Shown here: piece after piece, positions 1-7,548 of the stretch | Numbering within the stretch: the stretch's first letter is position 1 | Layout: each line of letters begins with the position of its first letter | Virus record (IMG/VR): IMGVR_UViG_3300017765_000105 | Span: 1-20,097 of that record | Direction: 5' to 3' (one strand) | DNA: 20,097 nt | Source: a virus | The notes under the pieces: generated by a model | What the model was told of the DNA's origin: nothing | Seen by the model: only the letters and a program-made list of their open reading frames with translations | Databases searched by the model: none | Translations under genes and position numbers: made by a program

Positions 1-498
1 CATTTCTTGGATATCCGGATCCATAAGTGCATCTTTAATTAAGTTAAAGATACTAGGGGAGATTACAAACCTTCGAATTGGATTCTCAGGTGCGTCTTCT
101 TGAAGTGTATTCTCGGTAACAAAACCTTGGAATATATAACTACGTTTCTTCCAATATTTTCTACCCATGTCTTCAAGACTCGAATCTTTGAACCAACCAC
201 GTACTTCTGTCAATACAGGACAAGTTTCGTTCCACATCTCAACACACGGTACCTGTACTACAACAGGTTTACTATTCATGTCGTTTCTAACACCAGTAAA
301 TGGTAAACGAATCATAAGCCTTTCAGCCCAGAAAAATGTATTGTTAGGATCGTTATCAGGTAGGAAACGAACTGCTGTAGTTGTTCCTTCTGGTATATTC
401 CAATGTGGGAAGATTGCGTTGTCGCCGCCGCCGGTTCTCTCGCTACGAGATTCTTGTGATTTTAGTTTTGCTCTAATTTCTGCCAAAGATGTTGCCAT
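1..498 (-). CDS. 32: Single-stranded DNA-binding protein gp32 (N-terminal 166 residues, 3' end beyond left edge)
   Basis: Reading the complement from the ATG at 498, the frame stays open for 166 codons to the window edge, so only the C-terminal part is missing. In T4, gp32 coats single-stranded DNA during replication, recombination and repair. The assignment rests on the N-terminal layout: a basic LAST-like start (SLAEIRAKLKSQESRSER), a glycine stretch, then the core signature TTAVRFLPDNDPNNTFFWAE, equivalent to AVIRFLP in T4, followed by a basic and aromatic segment (GRKYWKKRSYIFQGFV) as in the T4 DNA-binding cleft. The T4 zinc site (one His, three Cys) is incomplete: PCVEMWNETCPVL has two cysteines and leucine where the last T4 cysteine would be. 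A strong Shine-Dalgarno (AAGGAG) lies just upstream. The gene follows the porin terminator and has its own promoter region. Confidence 0.85.
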   Translation of the reverse strand, partial: MATSLAEIRAKLKSQESRSERTGGGDNAIFPHWNIPEGTTTAVRFLPDNDPNNTFFWAERLMIRLPFTGVRNDMNSKPVVVQVPCVEMWNETCPVLTEVRGWFKDSSLEDMGRKYWKKRSYIFQGFVTENTLQEDAPENPIRRFVISPSIFNLIKDALMDPDIQEM

Positions 499-512
499 TA
501 TTTTCTCCTTAA

Positions 513-546
513 ATGTGCCTATTGTTTAGCCTTGTATGTGCCTATT
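513..546. repeat. 11-bp direct repeat in the gene 32 leader
   Basis: ATGTGCCTATT (plus strand) occurs at 513-523 and again, identical, at 536-546, a 23-bp period. Both copies lie between the predicted transcription start and the gene 32 Shine-Dalgarno. The downstream copy begins about three bases from the AAGGAG. T4 gp32 represses its own translation by binding its mRNA leader, so these repeats could be part of an equivalent operator. That link is inference. Confidence 0.6.
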
Positions 547-549
547 CAC

Positions 550-568
550 ATACTATATCACATAGTAT
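550..568. promoter_or_regulatory. Palindrome over the -10/start region of the gene 32 promoter (operator candidate)
   Basis: ATACTAT and ATAGTAT form a perfect 7-bp inverted repeat separated by ATCAC. It overlaps the -10 hexamer at 564-569 and covers the expected transcription start, the usual place for a repressor site. It could also form a hairpin at the 5' end of the leader. The protein or role is unknown. Confidence 0.45.
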
Positions 569-592
569 ATGCTACTTTATTTATCAAGTCAA
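564..592 (-). promoter_or_regulatory. sigma70-type promoter for gene 32
   Basis: On the minus strand TTGACT (complement of 587-592) is followed after exactly 17 bases by TATACT (complement of 564-569). Each hexamer matches five of six consensus bases. Predicted start is near 557, giving a leader of roughly 59 nt before the ATG at 498. This would let the host polymerase transcribe gene 32 early, as expected for a replication protein. Confidence 0.7.
578..585 (-). promoter_or_regulatory. Late-type promoter box inside the gene 32 sigma70 spacer
   Basis: GATAAATA on the minus strand matches the T4 late promoter box TATAAATA except at its first base. It sits between the -35 and -10 hexamers of the sigma70 promoter. 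By T4 spacing it would start transcription near 572. Confidence 0.45.
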
Positions 593-593
593 T

Positions 594-623
594 AAAAAAA
601 GGCATAAAAACTGATGCCTTTTT
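594..623 (-). terminator. Rho-independent terminator after the porin gene
   Basis: Complementary arms AAAAAGGCAT (596-605) and ATGCCTTTTT (614-623) flank an 8-base loop. Read on the minus strand, the hairpin is followed by a run of seven T (594-600). It begins about 23 bp past the porin stop codon and separates porin transcription from gene 32. Confidence 0.85.
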
Positions 624-645
624 AAATTATTTTTTTATTAGTTTT

Positions 646-1611
646 TTAGAACGTAGCCGCAATCTTAAATTGGATTACAGAACCATCATCATCAGTTGAT
701 GCTTCTCCGCCGTTCTTATATTCATAGTCTGTATAGTTCACGTAGCCAGTCAACCCTGGAGCAATAGCATATTTAATTTCTGCCATGTGTTGCTTTAGGT
801 TTTCTTTTTCTGTACCAGAAACATCTAAACTATCTTCTGATTCCATTGTTGATACTGCTATAGTCATATCACTGTTTAGTTTATAACTTGCGCCTGCACC
901 TACAGTATCAATGTCCTCATCAGCACCTTCTACTTTACTCATTGCACCAATCAGTGTCATATTACCCAATGCAACTTTTGCACCAATACTGTGTGATTCA
1001 TTATCAATCGCACCAGATACACCTTGTTCAGCCATAGTTGCACCAATAGTAATATTGTCGCCGATTGCTAACTTACCGCCGATAGCAGTAGCATCAGTAT
1101 CGCCTGCAACACCACCGTCCATGTAACTTGCGCCTACAGTAAGTGGGCCTATTGCTGGTGCAATGTATGATACTTTATCTGAATCTGAACCATACGCTTT
1201 TTCACCTGCACTTGATTGGATAGATGCATTTGTATATGTACCTGTGACTTCTTCGTCCATTATATCATGTTCACCAATACCAAAACTACCTGTGACATCA
1301 TCGTTACCGCCTAATGTAATTTTACCAAAGTCGCCTTTGATATACATTGATGATTCGTCAATAGTTGCACTAGAATCTGCAACAGTTGCCATTTCCACAA
1401 CCATGCCATAATCTAATCCTGTTTCTGTTTTGTTTGAGAATGAGAACTTAATCTCGTTATCGGAGTTGCCCATTGAATCACCTTTTTGTGATGCAATTTG
1501 TGAGTCAACGTCCTTGTAGTAAAACTCTGTGCTACCAGAGATTGATACGTCTGCAAGTGCAGTCGTACTTAATAATGCCACTAAAGCGGCACCAGTTAGA
1601 ATTTTCTTCAT
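646..1611 (-). CDS. Phage-encoded Gram-negative outer-membrane porin
   Basis: A 321-residue predicted outer-membrane beta-barrel porin. The N-terminus is a classic Sec signal peptide: MKK, a hydrophobic core (ILTGAALVALLSTTA), and a likely signal-peptidase I site after TALA, giving a mature protein starting DVSISGSTEFYY. Alternating amphipathic strands run throughout (KITLGGNDDV, VSYIAPAIGPLTVGASYMDG, YAIAPGLTGYVNYTDYEYK). The last residues, VIQFKIAATF, end in phenylalanine, the signal recognised by the BAM machinery. The sequence is acidic and glycine-rich, like general-diffusion porins of Proteobacteria. The gene has a late-type box upstream, an AAGGA ribosome site, its own terminator, and the previous gene's terminator upstream, making it a self-contained moron-like cassette. 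Possible roles are changing permeability of the infected cell or replacing the receptor to exclude other phages. The fold is well supported; the role is not. Confidence 0.85.
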   Translation of the reverse strand: MKKILTGAALVALLSTTALADVSISGSTEFYYKDVDSQIASQKGDSMGNSDNEIKFSFSNKTETGLDYGMVVEMATVADSSATIDESSMYIKGDFGKITLGGNDDVTGSFGIGEHDIMDEEVTGTYTNASIQSSAGEKAYGSDSDKVSYIAPAIGPLTVGASYMDGGVAGDTDATAIGGKLAIGDNITIGATMAEQGVSGAIDNESHSIGAKVALGNMTLIGAMSKVEGADEDIDTVGAGASYKLNSDMTIAVSTMESEDSLDVSGTEKENLKQHMAEIKYAIAPGLTGYVNYTDYEYKNGGEASTDDDGSVIQFKIAATF

Positions 1612-1670
1612 TAATTTTTCCTTAAGTTGGGGCTTGATTTCGCTCGTATTTACTTTTTTTCAATACATTT

Positions 1671-1678
1671 TATTTATT
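1671..1678 (-). promoter_or_regulatory. Late-type promoter candidate for the porin gene
   Basis: The minus strand reads TAATAAATA here, close to the T4 late box, and would give a leader of about 50 nt ahead of the AAGGA site and the ATG at 1611. A second TAAATA (complement of 1647-1652, in GTAAATACG) is an alternative. No convincing -35 hexamer was found. Confidence 0.45.
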
Positions 1679-1695
1679 ATAATAAAATTATTTCC

Positions 1696-1723
1696 AAAAA
1701 AAAAGACGGTCAAAAACCGCCTT
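1696..1723 (-). terminator. Rho-independent terminator after the 662-residue protein gene
   Basis: On the minus strand AAGGCGGT (1723-1716), a 5-base loop and ACCGTCTT (1710-1703) pair over eight positions with one G-U wobble, followed by an uninterrupted T run (1702-1696). It lies about 20 bp past the stop codon at 1742 and ends the gp17 operon before the porin gene. Confidence 0.8.
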
Positions 1724-1741
1724 CTTTAATATAATTTGTGC

Positions 1742-3730
1742 TTATTTGTTGTTTCGATCGATGTCCTGTAGTTTACGCATTTGTCTTGCTACTATACTTC
1801 TCGGTGTTATTTGATAGCCTTGTTCGCCTTCATGTATGCCGTGGTTGCTCCTCGCCTTTGACCCTACGCCTGCCATTGCCTTCATTTTTGCAATGCTTTC
1901 CGCCACTTCGTCTACTTCTTCAACTTCTTCAACTTGTGTTTCTGGTTGTGTCTGTTCTACTTGTTCAATTTCAACTGACTGAACATCATCATCTAGAGGT
2001 AATTCCATTTGACCCATTCTGTTTGCATCGGCTATAGCAGACATATACTTGTCATATTCGACACCAAAAGTTCCTACTACGCCATCTAACCAATCCATTA
2101 TAATTGGTCTAGCATCTGCAGTTGGATCTTTATCTCCAGCATCTCCTAAATTGTCATACAATGTATCATCACCAAATGCAAAAGCAATTGCACTTGTTGC
2201 ATCTTCTCCACCATCACCTAATGGTATTGGGTTTTGCATTAATTTATTCATCTTTGCCACTTCTTCATCAGTAGTTGGCAGAGCCCATGTTCCTTCTGTA
2301 ATCATATTCAAACTGTTTTCATATGCTTCAAATGATGTGTCCTCTTTTTTCTCTTTGCCGTATAAATCTTTTTTAGCCGCTTTATCAACTTTATCTACTT
2401 TACCTTGTAAAAATTTCTTAGTAATCTTAATAGCGGCTGCATATTGTTTTTCGTCATCATAGTTTATTCCACCTAGTACATTACCCATTTTATCATCTAC
2501 ATGGTTGTTAGAAATATATTCTATAACATTAATAACTAAATTACGATTTTTATTAGCAGTTGGCATATCGCTATTTTTCATAATATTAAAATAGTTTTTA
2601 AGTTCTTGTTCGTCTGTTTCGTTTTTAAATACTTGTATATTTTCAGAACTGTTTGCTAAAGATACAACATCATTTGCTCTACCTGCCACTTCGGAATCTA
2701 GATCCTTTTCGCTACGTTTTTCTATATCCTGAGGATAATCATCTGGGTTGTAGTTATCCTTATCCATCTTTGCTTCCTTTTTTAAATTTAGTGCTCTGTG
2801 TACTGCTGGTAAACTATCTACCATACGATCATCAAAAACTTGACGTGTAAGTTTTGTTTTTAAATCCTCAATGTCATTTTCTTCAACTTCAATTACATTG
2901 GGTACCCAATTCTCAAAATAACCTTCGTATCCTTTTGAACTACTAATTGCTTTTAATGTATCTTTTAGTCCATAATATCTATCTGTGGCTGCTTCAATAA
3001 CTTCTACTGCGTCTTCACTCACATAATTATTGGATTTAGCACTACGTACAAACTGTTTTAATTGTTGCATCTCTTGCATAATTTCTACAATGTGCATACC
3101 ACGATCGTCGCGTGTGTATCCTTCATTTGAAATATGTCTCGCCATTGCTCTTGCGCCAGGTAGATAATTGTTTGCAAACTTAAAACGTTCTCCTTGACTA
3201 TTCTCAATGTAGATAGCACTTATGTCTCTGCTTCTAGCACCCATTTTCGTCTCATCAACAGTTTTATTGTGCTTAATAATAAGTTTTGCTTTTCCTTGTT
3301 CTAGGAAACTTTTTTGGCTTGTTCCATGTAGTCTGTTTTCCATAACTTCGTCCTGGTTACGTTGTGTTAAGAACTTGTAATCTTTTTTATCAAGTCTTTC
3401 TTTTGTTACATTATGTGTTTCATAGTTCAACATATTTCTTGCACTAAACTTGCTTAGTTCTTTTAAAAAGCCATACCAAGCATCTGCTGTACTACTATCT
3501 GCGTCTTCTACGATACTATTAGGAAAATAAACCTGTAATTTTCCTTCTTCGTTTAAACTAATAGTCACTGCACCAACTGGCAAGTCTTTATGCTTAAAGT
3601 TAAATTCAAAAAATCTTGCTTGACTTGGATCAGTAGTAATACTGCCTTCACTGTTCCCCAACTTGATGTTCGCAACTCTACTACGTATTTTGTCAAACAG
3701 TTCTTCTGATATGTTTTCTATACTTCGCAT
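1742..3730 (-). CDS. Conserved marine T4-like phage protein with the 110-residue module, possible head or structural protein
   Basis: A 662-residue, soluble, highly charged protein with no signal peptide or membrane segment. From memory its first 250 or so residues (RSIENISEELFDKIRSRVAN, then ARFFEFNFKHKDLPVGAVTI and KAKLIIKHNKTVDET) resemble a conserved protein of marine T4-like phages of unknown function. The middle is lysine- and aspartate-rich. Residues 478-587 are a module starting TEGTWALPTTDEEVAKMNKL and ending MELPLDDDVQ, repeated in the protein at 7604-8680. An acidic stretch follows (QVEEVEEVDEVAESIAKMKA), then a basic C-terminus. It directly follows gp17 and is closed by a terminator. 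A late-type box ends five bases before the ATG, so the mRNA may be leaderless. Its place in the packaging/head cluster suggests a virion or assembly role; this is inferred. Confidence 0.75.
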   Translation of the reverse strand: MRSIENISEELFDKIRSRVANIKLGNSEGSITTDPSQARFFEFNFKHKDLPVGAVTISLNEEGKLQVYFPNSIVEDADSSTADAWYGFLKELSKFSARNMLNYETHNVTKERLDKKDYKFLTQRNQDEVMENRLHGTSQKSFLEQGKAKLIIKHNKTVDETKMGARSRDISAIYIENSQGERFKFANNYLPGARAMARHISNEGYTRDDRGMHIVEIMQEMQQLKQFVRSAKSNNYVSEDAVEVIEAATDRYYGLKDTLKAISSSKGYEGYFENWVPNVIEVEENDIEDLKTKLTRQVFDDRMVDSLPAVHRALNLKKEAKMDKDNYNPDDYPQDIEKRSEKDLDSEVAGRANDVVSLANSSENIQVFKNETDEQELKNYFNIMKNSDMPTANKNRNLVINVIEYISNNHVDDKMGNVLGGINYDDEKQYAAAIKITKKFLQGKVDKVDKAAKKDLYGKEKKEDTSFEAYENSLNMITEGTWALPTTDEEVAKMNKLMQNPIPLGDGGEDATSAIAFAFGDDTLYDNLGDAGDKDPTADARPIIMDWLDGVVGTFGVEYDKYMSAIADANRMGQMELPLDDDVQSVEIEQVEQTQPETQVEEVEEVDEVAESIAKMKAMAGVGSKARSNHGIHEGEQGYQITPRSIVARQMRKLQDIDRNNK
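1970..2299. repeat. Long imperfect direct repeat, copy 1 (shared 110-codon module)
   Basis: This stretch encodes residues 478-587 of the 662-residue protein. It aligns without gaps to 7967-8296, 5,997 bp away in the same orientation. By eye the two translations share 90 of 110 residues, and the DNA has long identical runs, for example GAACATCATCATCTAGAGGT near the low-coordinate end. The two copies bracket gp17 and the accessory pair. Confidence 0.9.
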
Positions 3731-3735
3731 ACACG

Positions 3736-3742
3736 TATTTAT
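3736..3742 (-). promoter_or_regulatory. Late-type promoter box touching the start of the 662-residue gene
   Basis: The minus strand reads GATAAATA, then CGTGT, then ATG at 3730. In T4 late promoters the box occupies about -13 to -6, so the A of ATG would be +1. The nearest Shine-Dalgarno-like run (AGGA) is 11 nt from the ATG and overlaps the box, so it would not be in such a transcript. Confidence 0.55.
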
Positions 3743-3743
3743 C

Positions 3744-5309
3744 CTATATCATTATAAATGGCATAGGCTCTTGGTCAAATTCGTCACCGTCTCGTATATA
3801 ATTTTCTAACTCAGGGTGATAGTTTTTAAGTGTTTGTGCCATACGCATTACTAATAATGTACTCATTACTAAGTCATCTGTATCGCCCGCTTTTGCTTTG
3901 AAACTATTACCGGCGGCTATAAAACTTTTCATTTCACTTAGTAACATTTTACTGTTGACTTTTACTTTATCAGTTTCTACAAGTGTTTTAAACTTACTAC
4001 ATATACTAATTTTACTACGATGTGTTGTGTTAAACCCTCTACGATATAATCTACTATTACCATGTACCTTAGGCTCACTTAGAAAGATACCTGGTATATT
4101 TTCTTCACCAATTTCTGCTACACTTTGTAATGCCGCTTCACCTATAGTGTTATTTTCCATACTGTAATATATGTTCATATTATCAACACCTTCATCTAGT
4201 AAATATTTGTTGATGTCAACTAGTATACGAATTTGTTGTGGTATAGGAGTTTTATTATGACTCCATTCTCCTACTTGTTCCATACTAGGTATTTCAAATA
4301 TTTCTATAGCCGCTGGGTCACCTCCTGTTCCTAAACTAGGATCTAGTCCTACAAGGTATGTCATTTGTCTGTTAATTTTTTTATACCAGCGAACAGTGCC
4401 GTGCCTAAATAAAGGTTCTACACCTCTCATGTTGGTTAATGCTAGACTATCTATTAATGTTTCATCATATATGATGAATTCACATTCGTGTTCACGTCTA
4501 AAACGTTCTTCTCCAATACGTTGTAATTCTTCTGCTTTCCATTCTTCATCTCTGTCCGGATGTTCCCACCAATAACTTTGAAAATGTTTAAATCCATTTA
4601 CGCCTAAATCTTGTTCAACACCGTTTTGATCATATGTCTTGTTAGCATCACGCCATATAGTTGCAAATTGATCTTCGTCACTATTAGGTGTACTTGTAAT
4701 AATTGCAGATCCACCTGTTGCTAGTGTAGGTGATATACTTGTCCAAAATTCTTTAGCAATACTAGGTCTAACAAATGCAAACTCATCGCAGTACCATAAT
4801 GTAATAGACATACCTCTTCCTGTATTGTCTGTAGTTGCTTGAGCAATAATTCTACTACCGTTGTCGAAGTCTATGCTTCCTTTATTATAACTAGTGACAC
4901 CAGCACGTATATGATCCGGACAAAGTTCATAAGCATAGCGGATACGTTGCATAATTTCTTGAGCACCAGCATATTTGTGTGCCGCAATTAGTATTACACT
5001 ATCTGGCACAAACATTGCATACCATAACAAGTAACCAGCCGCAGTAGTACTTTTACCTGTTTGCCTTGGTAACATGTTTATATTAAATCTATAATTATGA
5101 TATATATCTAATAATTTGTGTTGATACTCATATGCTTTATACTGCATACGTCCTTGTGTTGGATGTTGTATTGCAAAGTGATTATTCATAAAATAAAAAA
5201 CACCATTTTTTGGGTGAGCACATTTTGCAAATTCGCCAAGTTGCTCCTTAGAAAATTTTTCTTTCTTATATGCTTTTTTTGTTAAATTTTGGTCTAATGG
5301 TTTAACCAT
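3744..5309 (-). CDS. 17: Terminase large subunit gp17 (packaging ATPase and nuclease)
   Basis: The 521-residue motor that pumps DNA into the prohead and cuts the concatemer. The N-terminal ATPase has Walker A LPRQTGKST (residues 80-88), Walker B LWYCDEFAFV with the Asp-Glu pair at 175-176, and the coupling motif STPNS (206-210). The C-terminal RNase H-fold nuclease has its acidic residues in YLVGLDPSLGTGGD (D323), YYSMENNTIGEA (E385) and AGDTDDLVM (D478/D479). It is shorter than T4 gp17 (610 residues), mostly at the N-terminus and C-terminal tail, but keeps all catalytic motifs. The ATG at 5309 lies inside the previous gene (16-bp overlap) behind AAGGA, suggesting translational coupling. It partners the gp16 candidate at 10255-10770. 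Confidence 0.97.
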   Translation of the reverse strand: MVKPLDQNLTKKAYKKEKFSKEQLGEFAKCAHPKNGVFYFMNNHFAIQHPTQGRMQYKAYEYQHKLLDIYHNYRFNINMLPRQTGKSTTAAGYLLWYAMFVPDSVILIAAHKYAGAQEIMQRIRYAYELCPDHIRAGVTSYNKGSIDFDNGSRIIAQATTDNTGRGMSITLWYCDEFAFVRPSIAKEFWTSISPTLATGGSAIITSTPNSDEDQFATIWRDANKTYDQNGVEQDLGVNGFKHFQSYWWEHPDRDEEWKAEELQRIGEERFRREHECEFIIYDETLIDSLALTNMRGVEPLFRHGTVRWYKKINRQMTYLVGLDPSLGTGGDPAAIEIFEIPSMEQVGEWSHNKTPIPQQIRILVDINKYLLDEGVDNMNIYYSMENNTIGEAALQSVAEIGEENIPGIFLSEPKVHGNSRLYRRGFNTTHRSKISICSKFKTLVETDKVKVNSKMLLSEMKSFIAAGNSFKAKAGDTDDLVMSTLLVMRMAQTLKNYHPELENYIRDGDEFDQEPMPFIMI

Positions 5310-5719
5310 GTAACATCCTTAAAATGTGATTTTGCTGGTCTAGTACTTATACGTATAACTTTTACTACTATTTCAAAATTATTAGATATATCTTCAAACA
5401 TACGCATTCGTAATTGTTTCCCTGCATTTCCGTAACTACTTTTACCAATTGTTGTTAAATATGTTTTATTTCCATACTTAGGAAATACACCTCTCACAAA
5501 TAAACAAACGTCTGCTAAATCTTTACAAGGCATTGTGCCTTTCATATATGCTTCTATAAAAGTAGGATTGGGTAAGAAGTCTGGTTCGTCTACAAACGAT
5601 CCTAATAGAATTGCTACATATGCTTCAATATCTTCGGGTAAAGTATACCCTTCTTGTCGACTACTTTCGTTTATGCAATCTCTGAAAACCGATACATACT
5701 CGTCCTTAATATATCTCAT
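5294..5719 (-). CDS. Small conserved-looking protein upstream of gp17, function unknown
   Basis: A 141-residue soluble protein without a recognised domain. It begins MRYIKDEYVSVFRDCINESS, has a proline-rich middle (PDFLPNPTFIEAYMKGTMPC) and a basic C-terminal part (GNAGKQLRMRMFED, ISTRPAKSHFKDVTWLNH). Its last 16 bp overlap the start of gene 17, so the two are probably co-translated and the protein may serve packaging or head assembly; this is inferred from position only. There is no Shine-Dalgarno. A late-type box ends five bases before the ATG, and no alternative Met codon occurs nearby in frame. Confidence 0.8.
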   Translation of the reverse strand: MRYIKDEYVSVFRDCINESSRQEGYTLPEDIEAYVAILLGSFVDEPDFLPNPTFIEAYMKGTMPCKDLADVCLFVRGVFPKYGNKTYLTTIGKSSYGNAGKQLRMRMFEDISNNFEIVVKVIRISTRPAKSHFKDVTWLNH

Positions 5720-5724
5720 ATTAA

Positions 5725-5731
5725 TATTTAT
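5725..5731 (-). promoter_or_regulatory. Late-type promoter box touching the start of the 141-residue gene
   Basis: The minus strand reads AATAAATA, then TTAAT, then ATG at 5719, the same five-base spacing as at 3736-3742. The box overlaps the stop codon of the glycosyltransferase gene. No Shine-Dalgarno is visible upstream. Confidence 0.5.
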
Positions 5732-6792
5732 TAAGCACGAAAATTGGTTAAACTATCTTCCAAGCTGTCAATTAAAAGACTTTGTTCGTCTATTGACTGT
5801 TGACGAAGGTCTTTAAACAGACTTAGATTTTGTTTTAATCTATTAGGGTCTATATCAAACTTTACAGGTAACATATTAGATACAAAATTAATTTTTTCAT
5901 TAGTAGGCATACTATCGTACTCTAAATTTAATACATCATCAAATACATCAAATCCTAATTTTTTTAAAAGTTTAGTAGTATTATTTCCTAAATTTATAAA
6001 AGGATGTTGTGCTATTATAGGTTTAAAACTTTTTTCTGTGATAAAAACTGTTTTAGCCCAATATGTTTCTAGAATAACACTATAGTCGGTTTGGTCATAC
6101 CAGTTTATATTTCCTATTGTATAAAAGTCTGTATTTCTTTCAATAGATTGTGTTATATCTTCATATAGTTGTAGAGGCAAATTATTTGTACACCAATCTA
6201 TAAATTTTGGTTCAAGTGTATGCGTAAATTCGCTATCTATAAATCTTTGAGGTTTAATTATTTGATCGACAGTCCGTGCTATTCTACCATTATTCTCTGT
6301 ATTAATTTGTCCTAAATAACTTATTAAGTTTTCTAGTTTATTCTGTTTCCATAAACTTTGTAAAAATTGTATGCGTTCACTTTTATGATTACGCATCATA
6401 CATAAGAATTTTTTACCTACAGTAAATGAAGCAGGTCTGCTAGATTCAATTAAATCATAATGTAAACCATATTGCTTTTCCCACCCTATGACATGTTGTT
6501 TTTCATGTGTGCCTGCATATCTTACATCAGAAGTAATTATTATAAAGTTTAGATCACTATCATCTAAAAATTTTGTAATTATATCACGTGCAGGATCCCA
6601 CCAACAATATACTATCACTGTACCTTTGTACCATTTTTTTAAGTGGCTTATACTAGGCATATTCATAGTATCAGTATACCATACATTATGCAAAGGCCCT
6701 GTGCGTTTTAGTATACTACGTAAAAATATTCCTTGAGGAGTATTATGTTTATAATGAAAGTTATCACGACTTAGACTTAATTGTGTCGACAT
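5731..6792 (-). CDS. GT10 (fucosyltransferase-like) glycosyltransferase-type protein
   Basis: A 353-residue protein with features of the GT10-like enzymes found in phages and large viruses. KKFLCMMRNHKSER (127-140) resembles the segment at the start of the donor-binding half, and FITEKSFKPIIAQHPFI (250-266), followed by LKKLGFDVFDD, matches the nucleotide-sugar-binding signature (TEK, K, HPFI, GF.F). The N-terminal half is diverged and gives no clear acceptor domain. No signal peptide or membrane segment, so it should act in the host cytoplasm. Its start lies 29 bp inside the SGNH gene, with no clear ribosome site, suggesting coupled translation of the pair. Plausible substrates are virion proteins, host glycans or phage DNA; none is shown. 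GT10-like membership is fairly secure, sugar specificity is not. Confidence 0.65.
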   Translation of the reverse strand: MSTQLSLSRDNFHYKHNTPQGIFLRSILKRTGPLHNVWYTDTMNMPSISHLKKWYKGTVIVYCWWDPARDIITKFLDDSDLNFIIITSDVRYAGTHEKQHVIGWEKQYGLHYDLIESSRPASFTVGKKFLCMMRNHKSERIQFLQSLWKQNKLENLISYLGQINTENNGRIARTVDQIIKPQRFIDSEFTHTLEPKFIDWCTNNLPLQLYEDITQSIERNTDFYTIGNINWYDQTDYSVILETYWAKTVFITEKSFKPIIAQHPFINLGNNTTKLLKKLGFDVFDDVLNLEYDSMPTNEKINFVSNMLPVKFDIDPNRLKQNLSLFKDLRQQSIDEQSLLIDSLEDSLTNFRA

Positions 6793-7537
6793 GTATTAGT
6801 TGTCCGTTTCCATTTGTATAGTAATTTGTTTTACTAGGCAATCTGTATACTGCACTTTTATTTGGGTGGTAAACAAATGATCTTTCCCATGGTCTATCAC
6901 TATTGAATATATGATCTTGTGCCTCGTGTTGTAACTCATCCACTGCTTTAGTATCTAATGTAAACATTTGTTTTGCAAAGTTTGCATGTTCTTGTGGACT
7001 AGGATGTCTATCATTAGGTAGTGTTTCTCTCCATGTAGTTTCGTTTGCACCTTTGTACCCTAAAAATTCTGCCATACTTTTGTTAAATAATTTCTTAGTA
7101 TCAAATACATTGTCATATTTTAAGTCTATGCGTTCCATACTCGTAAAGTAAAAGTCACAACCTATACCTTGTAATATAGTAGACACTGCTTTGAAATAAC
7201 TATTATTTTCTAATGCAGTCTTATCTTCGTGTAAATATTTTGCACGTTCTTTAGGTTGATAAAAATATGCATTTCCGGGCATATCCCAACCTGTGTCATT
7301 AGTAAAATCTGCAATACGAGCAGGTTGACTCCACATTATACATACTATATCTTTATTAGTAATATTATGTCGACTTATACATTCTGTAAAACTATGTAGT
7401 ATAAAATCATTACTACCACCAGGTAATGCCCAATTACTATAATCTTTTGCTAGTCCACCAACGTGCAAGTAATCAGCCCACGTGGGCCATTTGTAGATTG
7501 TAAAACTACAACCAAATGTATATAACTTATTGTACAT
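6764..7537 (-). CDS. SGNH/GDSL-type hydrolase-like protein
   Basis: A 257-residue protein with the scattered SGNH blocks. YTFGCSFT (residues 6-13) supplies the nucleophile serine block, LPGGSNDF (39-45) resembles the glycine/asparagine oxyanion block, and PNDRHPSPQEHANFA (175-189) supplies the Asp-x-His pair (D176, H178). Such proteins act as esterases, lipases or acetyl-hydrolases on carbohydrates, and many phages carry relatives of unknown substrate. The C-terminal 60 or so residues are outside the core. No signal peptide. It lies just past a strong terminator with no obvious late box between, and overlaps the glycosyltransferase gene by 29 bp, so the two probably form an accessory cassette acting on the same glycan. 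The ATG at 7537 places the nucleophile motif at the N-terminus as usual for the fold. Confidence 0.65.
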   Translation of the reverse strand: MYNKLYTFGCSFTIYKWPTWADYLHVGGLAKDYSNWALPGGSNDFILHSFTECISRHNITNKDIVCIMWSQPARIADFTNDTGWDMPGNAYFYQPKERAKYLHEDKTALENNSYFKAVSTILQGIGCDFYFTSMERIDLKYDNVFDTKKLFNKSMAEFLGYKGANETTWRETLPNDRHPSPQEHANFAKQMFTLDTKAVDELQHEAQDHIFNSDRPWERSFVYHPNKSAVYRLPSKTNYYTNGNGQLIHVDTIKSKS

Positions 7538-7548
7538 ATTTCATCCAT

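Noticed and set aside
167-529. Open frame on the plus strand (120 codons)
   Set aside because: It lies antisense to gene 32, whose product is clearly recognisable, and has no ribosome site or domain of its own.
646-1611. Porin as evidence that the contig is bacterial or chimeric
   Set aside because: Flanking genes on both sides are phage genes on the same strand, and the terminators and late-type box match the surrounding phage style, so a phage-borne copy is more likely.
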